Source: Roseococcus thiosulfatophilus (GTDB taxonomy: Bacteria > Pseudomonadota > Alphaproteobacteria > Acetobacterales > Acetobacteraceae). Taken from it: 64,000 nt of DNA. Under the pieces are notes generated by a model, which saw nothing but the letters and a program-made list of their open reading frames with translations, did not search any database and was not told where the DNA came from. The first letter of the stretch is position 1. Each line of letters opens with the position of its first letter. Of the stretch, positions 8,709 through 16,935 are shown piece after piece. Position numbers and translations under genes: made by a program. Location: NCBI RefSeq assembly GCF_017311575.1, contig NZ_JAFFQY010000022.1, forward strand, positions 287,699 through 351,698. Reading direction: 5' to 3'.

Positions 8709-9303
8709 GCCGCCCGCCGAGCACCCTGTTTCACGTGAAACAGAGGCGCGGCTGCGCGCCTATCTTCGGCTGCTGCTGGACTGGAACAGTCGCATCAATC
8801 TCGTGGCGGCCGCGCCAGAGGACGTGTTGTGGCAACGCCACATCCTGGATGGGTGGCAGCTCCTCCCGCTGCTGCCCGACGGGCCGCTGGCAGACCTTGG
8901 CTCCGGCGGCGGGTTGCCGGGCCTCGTCATCGCCATCGGGCGCGCCCAGGAAACGCATCTCGTCGAATCGGATCGGCGCAAATCCGCCTTCCTGATCGAG
9001 GCCGCGCGCCAGCTTGGCCTGCCCCATGTGCACGTGCACCCTCGCCGCATCGAGGCCGCGCCACTGCCGCCCCTGACCGTCCTCACAGCCCGCGCCCTGG
9101 CGCCGCTGACGGATCTGCTTCCGCATGCCGCGCGCCTGCTGGCTCCAGGCGGCGTTGCCGTCTTTCCAAAGGGCAGAACCGCTGAAGCGGAGTTGACGGC
9201 CGCCGCGCCGCATTGGTTTATGCAGGTCGAGCGGTTCGCGAGCCGGACGGACGCCGCCGCCACCATTTTCCGGCTGAGCGAGATTCGCCCTGAAGTCGTC
9301 TGA
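8686..9303 (+). CDS. rsmG: 16S rRNA (guanine527-N7)-methyltransferase RsmG (GidB)
   Basis: This enzyme methylates G527 of 16S rRNA with S-adenosylmethionine. The SAM-binding motif [15 protein letters not shown] follows the [10 protein letters not shown] segment, and the region after it contains the DLVES-like [13 protein letters not shown]. No ATG is available at the 5' end. I use GTG at 8686 (205 residues), which overlaps mnmG by 23 bases; GTG at 8695 and TTG at 8659 are alternatives. Both parS copies fall in or beside this start region, so the N-terminus reads partly as parS translation (FHVKQ, then VSRET). VSRET-type N-termini are common in alphaproteobacterial RsmG. Confidence 0.93.
   Translation: MFHVKQPEPPAEHPVSRETEARLRAYLRLLLDWNSRINLVAAAPEDVLWQRHILDGWQLLPLLPDGPLADLGSGGGLPGLVIAIGRAQETHLVESDRRKSAFLIEAARQLGLPHVHVHPRRIEAAPLPPLTVLTARALAPLTDLLPHAARLLAPGGVAVFPKGRTAEAELTAAAPHWFMQVERFASRTDAAATIFRLSEIRPEVV
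8687..8702. promoter_or_regulatory. parS: parS centromere site 1
   Basis: TGTTTCACGTGAAACA is a perfect 16-bp palindrome identical to the broadly conserved bacterial parS consensus bound by ParB. It lies inside the 3' end of mnmG, where it encodes VSRET, and in the rsmG frame it reads FHVKQ. Centre-to-centre distance to the second site is 40 bases. Confidence 0.95.
8727..8742. promoter_or_regulatory. parS: parS centromere site 2
   Basis: This is a second perfect copy of TGTTTCACGTGAAACA, 40 bases after the first. It lies within the 5' end of rsmG, where it encodes VSRET near the N-terminus. The pair sits less than 700 bases from parA, close to its own ParB gene. Confidence 0.95.
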
Positions 9304-10108
9304 CACCCCGCCGCCGCGCATCCTTGCCCTCGCCAACCAGAAGGGTGGCGTGGGAAAGACCACAACCGCCGTGAACCTGGCCGCCGCCCTCGCCGCGCGG
9401 CAGAAGGTGCTGTTGATCGACCTGGACCCGCAGGGCAATGCCTCCACGGGTCTTGGCGTCGCGCGGGCGGAGCGCGGCGCGGGCAGCTATGCCCTGCTGA
9501 TCGATGGCCGCCCGTTGGCAGAGGTCATCCGCCCCACCACCGTGAAGAACCTCCACCTCGTGCCCGCCGACCAGGACCTGGCCGGCGCGGAGCTCGAACT
9601 GGCCGACCTGTCCCGCCGTGAATCGCGCCTGAAGAGCGCCATCGAAGCCGGCGCCGAGCGCCTGCGCGGCGTGGACTGGGTGCTGCTGGATTGCCCGCCC
9701 TCACTCGGCCTGCTGACCCTAAACGCGCTGGTGGCGGCGGAGGCGGTCATGGTCCCCCTTCAGGCGGAATTCTACGCGCTGGAGGGCATGTCCCAGATCA
9801 TGCAGACGCTGGAGCGGGTGCGCGGCGGCTTCAACCCCGCGCTGCGCCTCGAAGGCATTGTGCTGACCATGCTGGACCGCCGCAACAACCTCTCCGAGGC
9901 GGTGGAGAACGACGTCCGCGGCTTCTTCAAGCAGCAGGTCTATGAGACGATCATCCCCCGCAATGTCCGCGTGTCTGAGGCGCCTTCCCACGGCCTGCCC
10001 GTGACGCTCTATGACCCACGCTCGCCAGGCGCCGACGCCTACACCCGCCTCGCCGCCGAATTTCTTCGCCGCCACCGCGCGCGGCTCCGCCAGGAGGCGA
10101 CCGCATGA
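9290..10108 (+). CDS. parA: Chromosome partitioning ATPase ParA (apparently non-ATG start)
   Basis: This deviant Walker ATPase moves ParB-parS complexes and so segregates origin regions. The core is complete: deviant Walker A KGGVGKTT, the switch region LIDLDPQGNASTG, and LLDCPPSLGLLT as Walker B. The start is odd. The first GTG in frame (9350) is inside the Walker A motif and cannot be the real start. Between the in-frame stop at 9275 and that GTG there is no ATG, GTG or TTG. The only near-start codon is CTG at 9290, which would give 272 residues with [17 protein letters not shown] before Walker A, the normal family length. It overlaps the rsmG stop, so initiation may rely on translational coupling. 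A base error is the alternative. Confidence 0.9.
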   Translation: MKSSDTPPPRILALANQKGGVGKTTTAVNLAAALAARQKVLLIDLDPQGNASTGLGVARAERGAGSYALLIDGRPLAEVIRPTTVKNLHLVPADQDLAGAELELADLSRRESRLKSAIEAGAERLRGVDWVLLDCPPSLGLLTLNALVAAEAVMVPLQAEFYALEGMSQIMQTLERVRGGFNPALRLEGIVLTMLDRRNNLSEAVENDVRGFFKQQVYETIIPRNVRVSEAPSHGLPVTLYDPRSPGADAYTRLAAEFLRRHRARLRQEATA

Positions 10109-10956
10109 CCAAGCCCCCCGCCTTGGGCCGCGGCCTCTCAGCCCTGCTGGGCGACGCCGCGGCGGCCAGCACCGGGGCCAATACGCCTGGTCTGCGCCTC
10201 CTCCCCATCGCCTCCATCGAACCCGGCGCCTTCCAGCCGCGCGAGGCGATGGACGAGGCGGCGCTCGCCGAACTCGCCGGCTCCATCCGCGAGCATGGCG
10301 TGCTCCAGCCCATCCTGGTGCGCCCGCTCAAATCCAGCCGTGGCCAGCGCTTCGAGATCATTGGCGGCGAACGCCGCTGGCGCGCCGCCCAGGCCGCCGG
10401 GCTGCACGAAGTGCCGGCCCTGGTGCGCGACCTGTCGGACCGCGAAGCCATGGCCGCCGGCCTCGTGGAAAACCTCCAGCGCCAGGATTTGAACGCGCTG
10501 GAGGAGGCCGAAGGCTATGGCCGCCTCGTCGAGCAGTTCGGCCTGACACAGGACGCGCTGGCCCGTGCCGTGGGCAAGAGCCGCCCGCACATCGCCAACA
10601 CCCTCCGTTTGCTGCAACTGCCCGACCGCGTGCGCGAATTGCTGCGCGAGGGCGCGCTGACCGCCGGCCACGCCCGCGCCCTGCTCACCGCCAAGGACCC
10701 GGTGGGCCTTGCCTTGCAGGTGGTGGACCGCGGCCTGAACGTCCGCCAGGCCGAGGCGCTGGCCGCCAGCCGCAACCTGCCCCCGGCCCCGCGCGCCCCC
10801 CGCTCCGACGCCGACACCCGCGCGATCGAGCAGAAGCTCATCGCGCATCTGGGCCTCAAGGTCGCCATCAAGCACGGGCCGCGCGGGGGGCAGGTGGTCC
10901 TGTCCTACAAGGACCTGGACCAGCTCGACGGGATCGTCCGCCTCCTCACGAAATGA
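10105..10956 (+). CDS. parB: Chromosome partitioning protein ParB
   Basis: This CTP-dependent DNA clamp binds parS and spreads along flanking DNA. The 283-residue protein shows the family order: an N-terminal ParA-contact segment (LGRGLSALLGD), the CTP/ParB box with GGERRWRAAQ at 87-96, LVENLQRQDLNALEEAEGY, a helix-turn-helix (about 148-176, TQDALARAVGKSRPHIANT) that reads parS, and a C-terminal dimerisation domain. Its start overlaps the parA stop in ATGA. The last 11 bases overlap the end of the convergent hydrolase gene. Two cognate parS copies lie about 1.4 kb upstream. Confidence 0.98.
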   Translation: MTKPPALGRGLSALLGDAAAASTGANTPGLRLLPIASIEPGAFQPREAMDEAALAELAGSIREHGVLQPILVRPLKSSRGQRFEIIGGERRWRAAQAAGLHEVPALVRDLSDREAMAAGLVENLQRQDLNALEEAEGYGRLVEQFGLTQDALARAVGKSRPHIANTLRLLQLPDRVRELLREGALTAGHARALLTAKDPVGLALQVVDRGLNVRQAEALAASRNLPPAPRAPRSDADTRAIEQKLIAHLGLKVAIKHGPRGGQVVLSYKDLDQLDGIVRLLTK

Positions 10957-12061
10957 TGGCCGCGTGCGCCATGGTGCTGAGCGTGTCCATGCGCGGCCCG
11001 TGGAATTCCTCGCTCTGCCGCGTGTTGGACAGGAAGGCGAAGCTCACCCCCGAGGCCGGGTCCGCCCAGCAATAGGAAGACCCCACGCCGCCATGGCCGA
11101 AGGTGGAGGGGTGCGCGATGGCGCCCAGGCCGCGGATGGCCGGCGTCGTCCCGCGCAAATGCGGCCCCAGGCCCCGGTGCATGGGCATGCCGTTGTATTC
11201 GTCCGGCCGGTCGCCCGTGTAGTTCCGCACGGCGTATTCGATGGTCCGCGGTGACAGGATGCGCCGCCCCGCCAAGGCGCCCCCGCCCAGCAGCGCCTGG
11301 TAGAAGGCCGCCATGGCGCGCGCCGTGCCATAGCCGCCGCCGCCCGGGATGCCGGCGGCGCGGTGGGCCAGGCTGCCTTCCAGCATCCGAACCGTCCCGT
11401 CCACGTCCCGCATGTCGGCCACGCGCGGCACCTCGGCCTCGGGCAGGCCCACGAACAGCTCGCGCTCCAGTCGCAACGGCTCGATGATGTGCCGGCGCAG
11501 GAAGGCGCGATGGTCCTCGCCCGAGACGGCGCGGATCACGGCCGCCGCCACCCAGTGGGCCGAGGCCGGGTGGTAGCGCACCAGGCTCCCCGGCGCCCAT
11601 TCCAGGCTGAAGCCGCACACCACCTCGCGCAGCTTCGCCGGGTCCTCCCAGGCTGCGGGCGGCACCTCGGCGCTGGGGAAGCCCGCCTGGTGCGTCAGCA
11701 GCTCGATGAAGGTGATGGCGCCCTTCCCCCCCGTCTCGAAGCCCGGCAGGTGCTCGGCCACCGTGTCGCTCAGGCGCAGCGCGCCGCGCTCCGCCAGCAG
11801 CCAGAGCGCCGCGGCCGTCAGCACCTTGGTGTTGGAATAGAGCAGCCACAGGGTCTCCGCCGTCGCCTTCACCCCCGGCCGCGCCTCGCCGAAGCTGCGA
11901 TGCAGCGCAAGCCGCCCGTGCCGCGCGATGGCCAGCTGCGCGCCGGGATGGTGCCCAGCGGCGATGTCCGCCTCGATGCGGGCGCACAGCGCCTCAAGCC
12001 GCCCCGGATCAAGGCCGAGCTCGGCCGGGCTGGCTTCAGGCAGGGGAAAGGGCACGGTCAT
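10946..12061 (-). CDS. Serine hydrolase, class C beta-lactamase fold
   Basis: The 371-residue protein belongs to the beta-lactamase/penicillin-binding-like hydrolase family that includes esterases and D-aminopeptidases. The nucleophile motif SxxK is SNTK at residues 76-79. A YHPAS segment supplies the tyrosine motif, and HGGVG near residue 320 is the third (HxG) motif. There is no signal peptide, so it is probably cytoplasmic and more likely an esterase than a beta-lactamase. It overlaps parB tail-to-tail by 11 bases and diverges from the Bug receptor gene. The substrate is unknown. Confidence 0.88.
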   Translation of the reverse strand: MTVPFPLPEASPAELGLDPGRLEALCARIEADIAAGHHPGAQLAIARHGRLALHRSFGEARPGVKATAETLWLLYSNTKVLTAAALWLLAERGALRLSDTVAEHLPGFETGGKGAITFIELLTHQAGFPSAEVPPAAWEDPAKLREVVCGFSLEWAPGSLVRYHPASAHWVAAAVIRAVSGEDHRAFLRRHIIEPLRLERELFVGLPEAEVPRVADMRDVDGTVRMLEGSLAHRAAGIPGGGGYGTARAMAAFYQALLGGGALAGRRILSPRTIEYAVRNYTGDRPDEYNGMPMHRGLGPHLRGTTPAIRGLGAIAHPSTFGHGGVGSSYCWADPASGVSFAFLSNTRQSEEFHGPRMDTLSTMAHAAIIS

Positions 12062-12192
12062 GGGATCATCCTCCTTCCGTCATCCTCCACCCAGGGCGAG
12101 CCGTCGGGAAGCCTTTGGACTTGGCGCCCCCGTCCCCCCCTGCCATGCTGACACCCAAAGCGGCGCAGCAAGCGCCGTGAATGGAGGAATTC

Positions 12193-13170
12193 ATGTCCCT
12201 GACCCGCCGCGCGGCGCTGTCGGCGCTGCCCTTTGCCGCCCTGCCTTTCACCAGCCAGGCCCAGAGCCAGGCCTTCCCCGACCGCAATCTCCGCTACATC
12301 GTGCCCTTCCCGCCGGCGGGGCTGACCGACATCATGGCGCGCCTCGTGGCCCAGCGCCTGTCCGACACCTGGAACCGCCCCGTGGTGGTCGAGAACCGCG
12401 CCGGCGGCAACGCGCTGATCGGCGCCGACGCCGCCGCCAAGTCGCCGCCCGATGGCCACACGCTGCTGGCCATCACCATGACCCACACGGTCAATGTCTC
12501 GCTCTTCCCCAACGCCCCCTACAACCTGATGCGGGACTTCGCGCCCGTCTCGGTGCTCGGTTCCCTGCCGCTGGTGGTGGTGGTGAACGCGAACAACCCC
12601 GCGCGCACCCTGGCCGAGCTGATGGAACAGGCCCGCGGCCGCACCATGAATGGCGGCTCCTCCGGCAATGGCTCGCCCCCGCACCTCGGGCTGGAGCTGT
12701 TCCGCCAGGCCTCGCGCGCCGGCGCGAACATCACCCATGTGCCCTATCGCGGCGGCGCGCCCTCGGTGACGGACCTGGCCGGCGGCAACCTGGACCTGAT
12801 CGTCTCCAACCTTCCGGAATGCCTGGGCCAGATCCAGGGCGGCCGCCTGCGCGCCCTGGCCACCACGGGCACGGAACGCCACCGCCTGATCCCCGACGTG
12901 CCCACCGTGGCCGAGGCGGGCGCGCCAGAACTCACCATGACCAACTGGACCGCGGTGCTGTCCAACGCCGCCGTCCCCGCGCCCATCTTCGCCGAGATCA
13001 GCCGCGCCACCCAGGCCGCCATCCGGCACGCGGACACCCGCCGCCGCGCGGAAGAAGGCGGCTTCGACGTGCTGGGCTGGGACCCCGACCGCTCCAAGAG
13101 CTTCATGGCGCAGGAGGTGGACCGCTGGGCCCAACTGGTGCGCGAGGCCAACATCCGCGTGGATGCCTGA
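12193..13170 (+). CDS. Bug-family (tripartite tricarboxylate) periplasmic solute receptor
   Basis: This 325-residue periplasmic binding protein is of the Bug/TctC type, which captures carboxylates and related small solutes. The N-terminus MSLTRRAALSALPFAALPF is a Tat-like signal ending near residue 27. The mature part shows the family's IVPFPPAGLTDIMARLVAQRLS, VVENRAGGNALIGADAAAKSPPDGHTLL, and VPYRGGAPSVTDLAGGNLDL. The start is fixed by GGAGG at 12183-12187 with good spacing; the in-frame ATG at 12181 overlaps that ribosome site. No TctA/TctB membrane genes are nearby, which is common for this expanded family. The Ldh-family dehydrogenase 59 bases downstream is a likely partner in using the ligand. 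Confidence 0.92.
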   Translation: MSLTRRAALSALPFAALPFTSQAQSQAFPDRNLRYIVPFPPAGLTDIMARLVAQRLSDTWNRPVVVENRAGGNALIGADAAAKSPPDGHTLLAITMTHTVNVSLFPNAPYNLMRDFAPVSVLGSLPLVVVVNANNPARTLAELMEQARGRTMNGGSSGNGSPPHLGLELFRQASRAGANITHVPYRGGAPSVTDLAGGNLDLIVSNLPECLGQIQGGRLRALATTGTERHRLIPDVPTVAEAGAPELTMTNWTAVLSNAAVPAPIFAEISRATQAAIRHADTRRRAEEGGFDVLGWDPDRSKSFMAQEVDRWAQLVREANIRVDA

Positions 13171-13229
13171 CCGCGCCCGATACGCTTCGCAAGTGGACGT
13201 GGCGGCCCATCCGCGCTTGAACAGGGCGC

Positions 13230-14243
13230 ATGAATGACCAGCCACGCCTGAGCCTCGGCGAAGCCGAGACCCTCGCCGCCCGCGCGCTCTCCGCCGCGGG
13301 CGCGAATCCCGAGATGGCCCGCCTCACCGCCGCCGCCCTGGTCGGCGCCGAGGCCGAGGGGCAGGGCGGGCACGGCCTCTCCCGCGTGGCCATGTATGCC
13401 GGCTATCTGCGCGAGGGCCGCGCCAAGGGCGACGCCATCCCGCGCGTGACGGCCGAGCGTGGCGGCGCCGCCCTGGTGGATGCCGGCAACGGGTTGGCCT
13501 ACCCCGCCCTGGCGATGGCCGAGGCCGAGGCCGAAGCCCGCGCCACCGCCCATGGCGTCAGCTTCGTCACGGTCACCAACAGCCACCATGCGGGCGCCAT
13601 GTCCCTGCCCGTGCGGCGGCTGGCCGAGCGCGGGCTGGTGGCGCTCGCCTTCACCAACTCACCCTATGCCATGCCGGTGCCGGGCGGCCGCCGCCCGCTG
13701 CTGGGCACGAACCCCGTGGCGGCCGCCTTCCCCCGCCGCAAGGGGCCGCCCTTGCTGGTGGACTTGGCCCTGTCCGAGGTCGCACGCGGCAAGATCATGG
13801 TCGCCGCCAAGGAGGGCCGTCCGATCCCGGAGGGCTGGGCGCTGGACGCGGCGGGCAACCCGACCACCGACGCCAAGGCCGCCCTGGATGGCGCCATGCT
13901 CGCCATGGGCGGCACCAAGGGCGCGGCGCTCGCCTTGGTGGTGGAATTGCTCTGCGTCTCGTTGGGGGCTGCCGCCTTCGGCTTCGAGGCCGACAGCTTC
14001 TTCGCCCCCTCCTCCAACCCGCCGCGCCTGGGCCACGCCCTGCTGGCGGTGGACCCCGGCGCGCTGGCCGGCCATGCCGCCTATCTGGACCGTGTCGAGG
14101 CACTGATCACCGCCATGCTGGCCGACGAGGGCGTCCGCCTGCCCGGCGCCCGCCGCGAGATCCTGCGTGCCAACGCCATCACCCAGGGCCTCGCCGTGCC
14201 CCAGGCGGTGCTGGACCAACTCCATGCCCTCGCAAATTCCTGA
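13230..14243 (+). CDS. Ldh-family NAD(P)-dependent 2-hydroxyacid (malate/lactate-type) dehydrogenase
   Basis: The 337-residue protein belongs to the MDH/LDH type 2 family, which oxidises malate, ureidoglycolate, sulfolactate, 2,3-diketogulonate or similar 2-hydroxyacids. Diagnostic segments are GQGGHGLSRV near residue 47, the TVTNSHHAGAMS segment with the catalytic histidine, PLLGTNPVAAAFP, and the helix preceding GFEADSFF. The fold differs from classical lactate dehydrogenase. The start has only a modest SD. The gene lies directly after a Bug receptor, suggesting that the imported acid or a derivative is the substrate, though which one is not evident. Its 3' end overlaps the SpoU methyltransferase gene by 20 bases. 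Confidence 0.9.
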   Translation: MNDQPRLSLGEAETLAARALSAAGANPEMARLTAAALVGAEAEGQGGHGLSRVAMYAGYLREGRAKGDAIPRVTAERGGAALVDAGNGLAYPALAMAEAEAEARATAHGVSFVTVTNSHHAGAMSLPVRRLAERGLVALAFTNSPYAMPVPGGRRPLLGTNPVAAAFPRRKGPPLLVDLALSEVARGKIMVAAKEGRPIPEGWALDAAGNPTTDAKAALDGAMLAMGGTKGAALALVVELLCVSLGAAAFGFEADSFFAPSSNPPRLGHALLAVDPGALAGHAAYLDRVEALITAMLADEGVRLPGARREILRANAITQGLAVPQAVLDQLHALANS

Positions 14244-15003
14244 GGGCTGGGGCGAGGCGCCCCGTCCCCGCCGCCCGGAACCCGCCCGCATCTGCGGCGT
14301 GAACGCCGTGCGCGCCCTGTTCCTACGCCGGCCGGAGGCGGTCATCCGCCTGCACTACCTGGCCGAGCGCCGCCCCGTGGCCGGCCCGCTCTGCCGCTAT
14401 CTCGCGCGTCACCACAAGGCCTATCGCGAGGTGCTGGACGACGAACTCACCCGCATCGCGGGCACCGAGCACCATGGTGGCATCGTGGCGCTGGCCGAGC
14501 CGCGCCGCGCGCTGCCCATGCCCAACCCGCCGCCCGCCATCGTCTTCGCGGGCCCGGTGCTGCCGGTGCTGGACGGCATCGGCAACCCGCACAACCTTGG
14601 CGCCATCGCCCGGGGTGCCGCCTTCTTCGGCGCCAAGGCCATGATCCTCTCCGATGATCCGCGGCAGGCGGACCTGTCCGACGCCGCCTACCGCACCTCG
14701 GAGGGCGGGCTGGAGCACATGGCCATCTTCCGCGCGGAGCACCTGCCGAGCCTGCTGCGCCGCCTCTCGGGCCAGTTGCTCGTCACGGCGGCCGTGGCGG
14801 CCGGCGGTCAGCCGCCCGAGGCGCTGCCCCGCCGCAAGCCCATCGCGCTGGTGCTGGGCAATGAAGAAAGCGGCCCCTCGCCCGAGGTGCTGGCCTGCTG
14901 CGAGGCCCGCGTGACGCTGGCCGGCAGCGGCCTCGTGGAAAGCCTGAACGTGGCCGCCGCCAGCGCCGTGCTGATGCATGCCCTGGGCGGCGCCAAAGCT
15001 TGA
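14224..15003 (+). CDS. SpoU/TrmH-family RNA 2'-O-methyltransferase
   Basis: This enzyme transfers a methyl group from S-adenosylmethionine to a ribose 2'-OH of rRNA or tRNA using the knotted SPOUT fold. An N-terminal substrate-binding domain (ICGVNAVRALFLRRPE) precedes the catalytic part. The three SpoU motifs are in order: GIGNPHNLGAIARGA, LVLGNEESGPS, and VESLNVAAASAVLMHAL at the C-terminus. At 259 residues it is a normal RlmB/TrmH-type protein; which nucleotide it modifies cannot be read from sequence. The ATG at 14224 is used; earlier in-frame methionines read antisensically into the Ldh gene and look unlike the family. Confidence 0.92.
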   Translation: MPSQIPEGWGEAPRPRRPEPARICGVNAVRALFLRRPEAVIRLHYLAERRPVAGPLCRYLARHHKAYREVLDDELTRIAGTEHHGGIVALAEPRRALPMPNPPPAIVFAGPVLPVLDGIGNPHNLGAIARGAAFFGAKAMILSDDPRQADLSDAAYRTSEGGLEHMAIFRAEHLPSLLRRLSGQLLVTAAVAAGGQPPEALPRRKPIALVLGNEESGPSPEVLACCEARVTLAGSGLVESLNVAAASAVLMHALGGAKA

Positions 15004-15037
15004 TCCGCCGACCCTCACGCCCCATTTGCACCTGCGA

Positions 15038-16141
15038 ATGAGTTTCGAGGCCGACAGCACGGGCGGCGCCACCAGGCTCCGCTTCACCGGAAGCCTCAGC
15101 GCCACGGAAGCCGCGCGCCTCTGGAATGAGGCGCACAAGGCGCGCGATGGGGCCAGCCATGGCCAATCCCGCATCCTGCTGGACGCGAGCGGCATAACGG
15201 CGCTCGACTCCGCGGGGGCGGCACTGCTCGTCTCCGTGGCGGGGCAGGAGGCCGAGTGGCGTGAGCCGGAGGACGCGACGGCCGCCGGCGTGCTGCGCCG
15301 CTTCCGTTCCGGCCTGGGCGAGCCTCGTCCGCCCAAGCCCGGCGCCCCCTTCCGGCCCATCACCAGCCTCGGGGCCGGCGTGCTGGGCCTGGCGCGCAAT
15401 CTGCGCGGTCGCCTGACCTTCCTGGGCGAGACGGCCATGACCGCCGCCGCCCTCGCCCCCCGCCCCTGGCGCCTGCGCTGGGTGGAGGTGCTGCGCCACC
15501 TGGACGAGGCCGGCACCCGCGCCTTCGGCCTCTGCGTGCTGCTGGGCGTGCTGATCGGCGTGATCCTGGCCTTCCAATCCTCCATCCCCATGCGGCAGTT
15601 CGGGGCGGAAATCTTCATTCCGCAGCTGGTCGGCATCTCGCTCACCCGCGAGCTCGGGCCGCTGCTGGCCGGCGTGATCCTGGCCGGGCGCACCGGCTCG
15701 GCCTATGCGGCCGAACTCGGCACCATGCGGGTGAACGAGGAAGTGGACGCGCTGCGGACCATGGGGCTGGACCCCATGGCCTGGCTGGTGCTGCCGCGCG
15801 TGCTCGCCGCCATGCTGGTCATGCCCGTGCTGGCGCTGGTGATGGACGTGACCGGCCTCATCGGCATGGGCTTCGTCATGGCGACGCTGGGCTTCCCGCC
15901 GACGGCCGTGATGAACCAGCTGGTGCAATGGATGTCGCTGGGCGACATCGTGGGCGGCCTGGGCAAGGCGGCCATCTTCGGGCTGGCCATCGGCTATATC
16001 GGCTGCCAGGCGGGGCTTGCCGCCGGGCGCGGCCCGCGCGCCGTGGGCGATGCCGCCACCGCCGCCGTGGTGGGCGGCATCGTGGCGCTGGTGGTGCTGG
16101 ACGGCATCTTCGCCGTGCTCTTCTTCAGGCTGGGCTGGTGA
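15038..16141 (+). CDS. mlaE: MlaE-family lipid ABC transporter permease with N-terminal STAS domain
   Basis: This is the inner-membrane permease of a phospholipid-transporting ABC system that maintains outer-membrane lipid asymmetry. Residues 1-95 form a STAS-like domain (ILLDASGITALDSAGAALL is its conserved loop). The MlaE permease follows, with hydrophobic segments around 168-190, 205-228, 255-290, 310-335 and 345-365, and the signature RELGPLLAGVILAGRTGSAYAAELGTM. Fusion of STAS and permease replaces a separate MlaB. The start at 15038 gives MSFEADS, just before the STAS fold. The gene ends in TGATG shared with the ATPase start, so four genes to 18587 form one operon. Confidence 0.95.
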   Translation: MSFEADSTGGATRLRFTGSLSATEAARLWNEAHKARDGASHGQSRILLDASGITALDSAGAALLVSVAGQEAEWREPEDATAAGVLRRFRSGLGEPRPPKPGAPFRPITSLGAGVLGLARNLRGRLTFLGETAMTAAALAPRPWRLRWVEVLRHLDEAGTRAFGLCVLLGVLIGVILAFQSSIPMRQFGAEIFIPQLVGISLTRELGPLLAGVILAGRTGSAYAAELGTMRVNEEVDALRTMGLDPMAWLVLPRVLAAMLVMPVLALVMDVTGLIGMGFVMATLGFPPTAVMNQLVQWMSLGDIVGGLGKAAIFGLAIGYIGCQAGLAAGRGPRAVGDAATAAVVGGIVALVVLDGIFAVLFFRLGW

Positions 16142-16932
16142 TGGCGGAGGACAAGGCCGCCATGGACAAGGCCAAGGCCGACGCGGTCATCACCGCCGAG
16201 GGCGTCGCAATGCGCTTCGGGACCAACACCGTCTTCCAGGACGTGACCTTCGAGGTCCGCCGCGGCGAGGTCTTCGTCATCCTCGGCGGTTCGGGCTGCG
16301 GCAAGTCCACCCTGCTGAAGCTGCTGATCGGGCTGATGCCGCCCTCCGCCGGCACCATGACGGTGCTGGGCGAGGAGATGGCGAAGCTGGAGGGCGCCGC
16401 CCGCCGTGCCCTGCTGCGCCGCATCGGCGTGATGTGGCAGTCGGGCGCGCTGTTGGGCAGCCTGACCCTGGCCGAGAACGTCATGCTGCCCATCGAGGCC
16501 CACACCAAGCTGCCCGAGGCCGCGCGGCGCATGATCGCCATGGCCAAGCTCGGCCTCGTCGGCCTCTCCGACGCGGCCGATCGCCTGCCGGCGGAAATCT
16601 CGGGCGGCATGCTCAAGCGCGCCGGCATCGCCCGCGCCATGGCGCTGGACCCGGAAATCCTGTTCCTGGACGAACCCAGCGCGGGGCTGGACCCCATCAC
16701 CTCGGCGGGGCTTGACGAATTGATCCTCTCGCTCGCGCGGGAGACCGGCACCACCTTCGTGGTGGTGACCCACGAACTGCAATCCATCCTGGCCATAGGG
16801 GACCGCTGCATCATGCTGGACAAGGAGGCGCGCGGCCTCATCGCCGAGGGCAACCCCAAGCATCTCCGCGACGAGAGCGAGCACCCCACCGTCCGCGCCT
16901 TCTTCCGGCGCGAGGCGCGGGCGGGGGTCTGA
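16141..16932 (+). CDS. mlaF: MlaF-type ABC transporter ATP-binding subunit
   Basis: This 263-residue ATPase energises the lipid transporter formed with the upstream permease. Walker A is GGSGCGKST (residues 49-57), the Q-loop lies near VMWQSGALLG, and the signature is the MlaF-type ISGGMLKRAGIARAMA in place of LSGGQ. Walker B is ILFLDEPSAGLDP, and the H-loop is VVVTHELQSI. The short lysine-rich N-terminal extension (about 18 residues) is unusual but harmless. Its ATG overlaps the permease stop by one base, and the MCE gene begins three bases after its stop. Confidence 0.96.
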   Translation: MAEDKAAMDKAKADAVITAEGVAMRFGTNTVFQDVTFEVRRGEVFVILGGSGCGKSTLLKLLIGLMPPSAGTMTVLGEEMAKLEGAARRALLRRIGVMWQSGALLGSLTLAENVMLPIEAHTKLPEAARRMIAMAKLGLVGLSDAADRLPAEISGGMLKRAGIARAMALDPEILFLDEPSAGLDPITSAGLDELILSLARETGTTFVVVTHELQSILAIGDRCIMLDKEARGLIAEGNPKHLRDESEHPTVRAFFRREARAGV

Positions 16933-16935
16933 CGC

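Noticed and set aside
10946..12061. Serine hydrolase as an antibiotic-resistance beta-lactamase
   Set aside because: It lacks a signal peptide and its motif set fits the wider esterase/aminopeptidase family.
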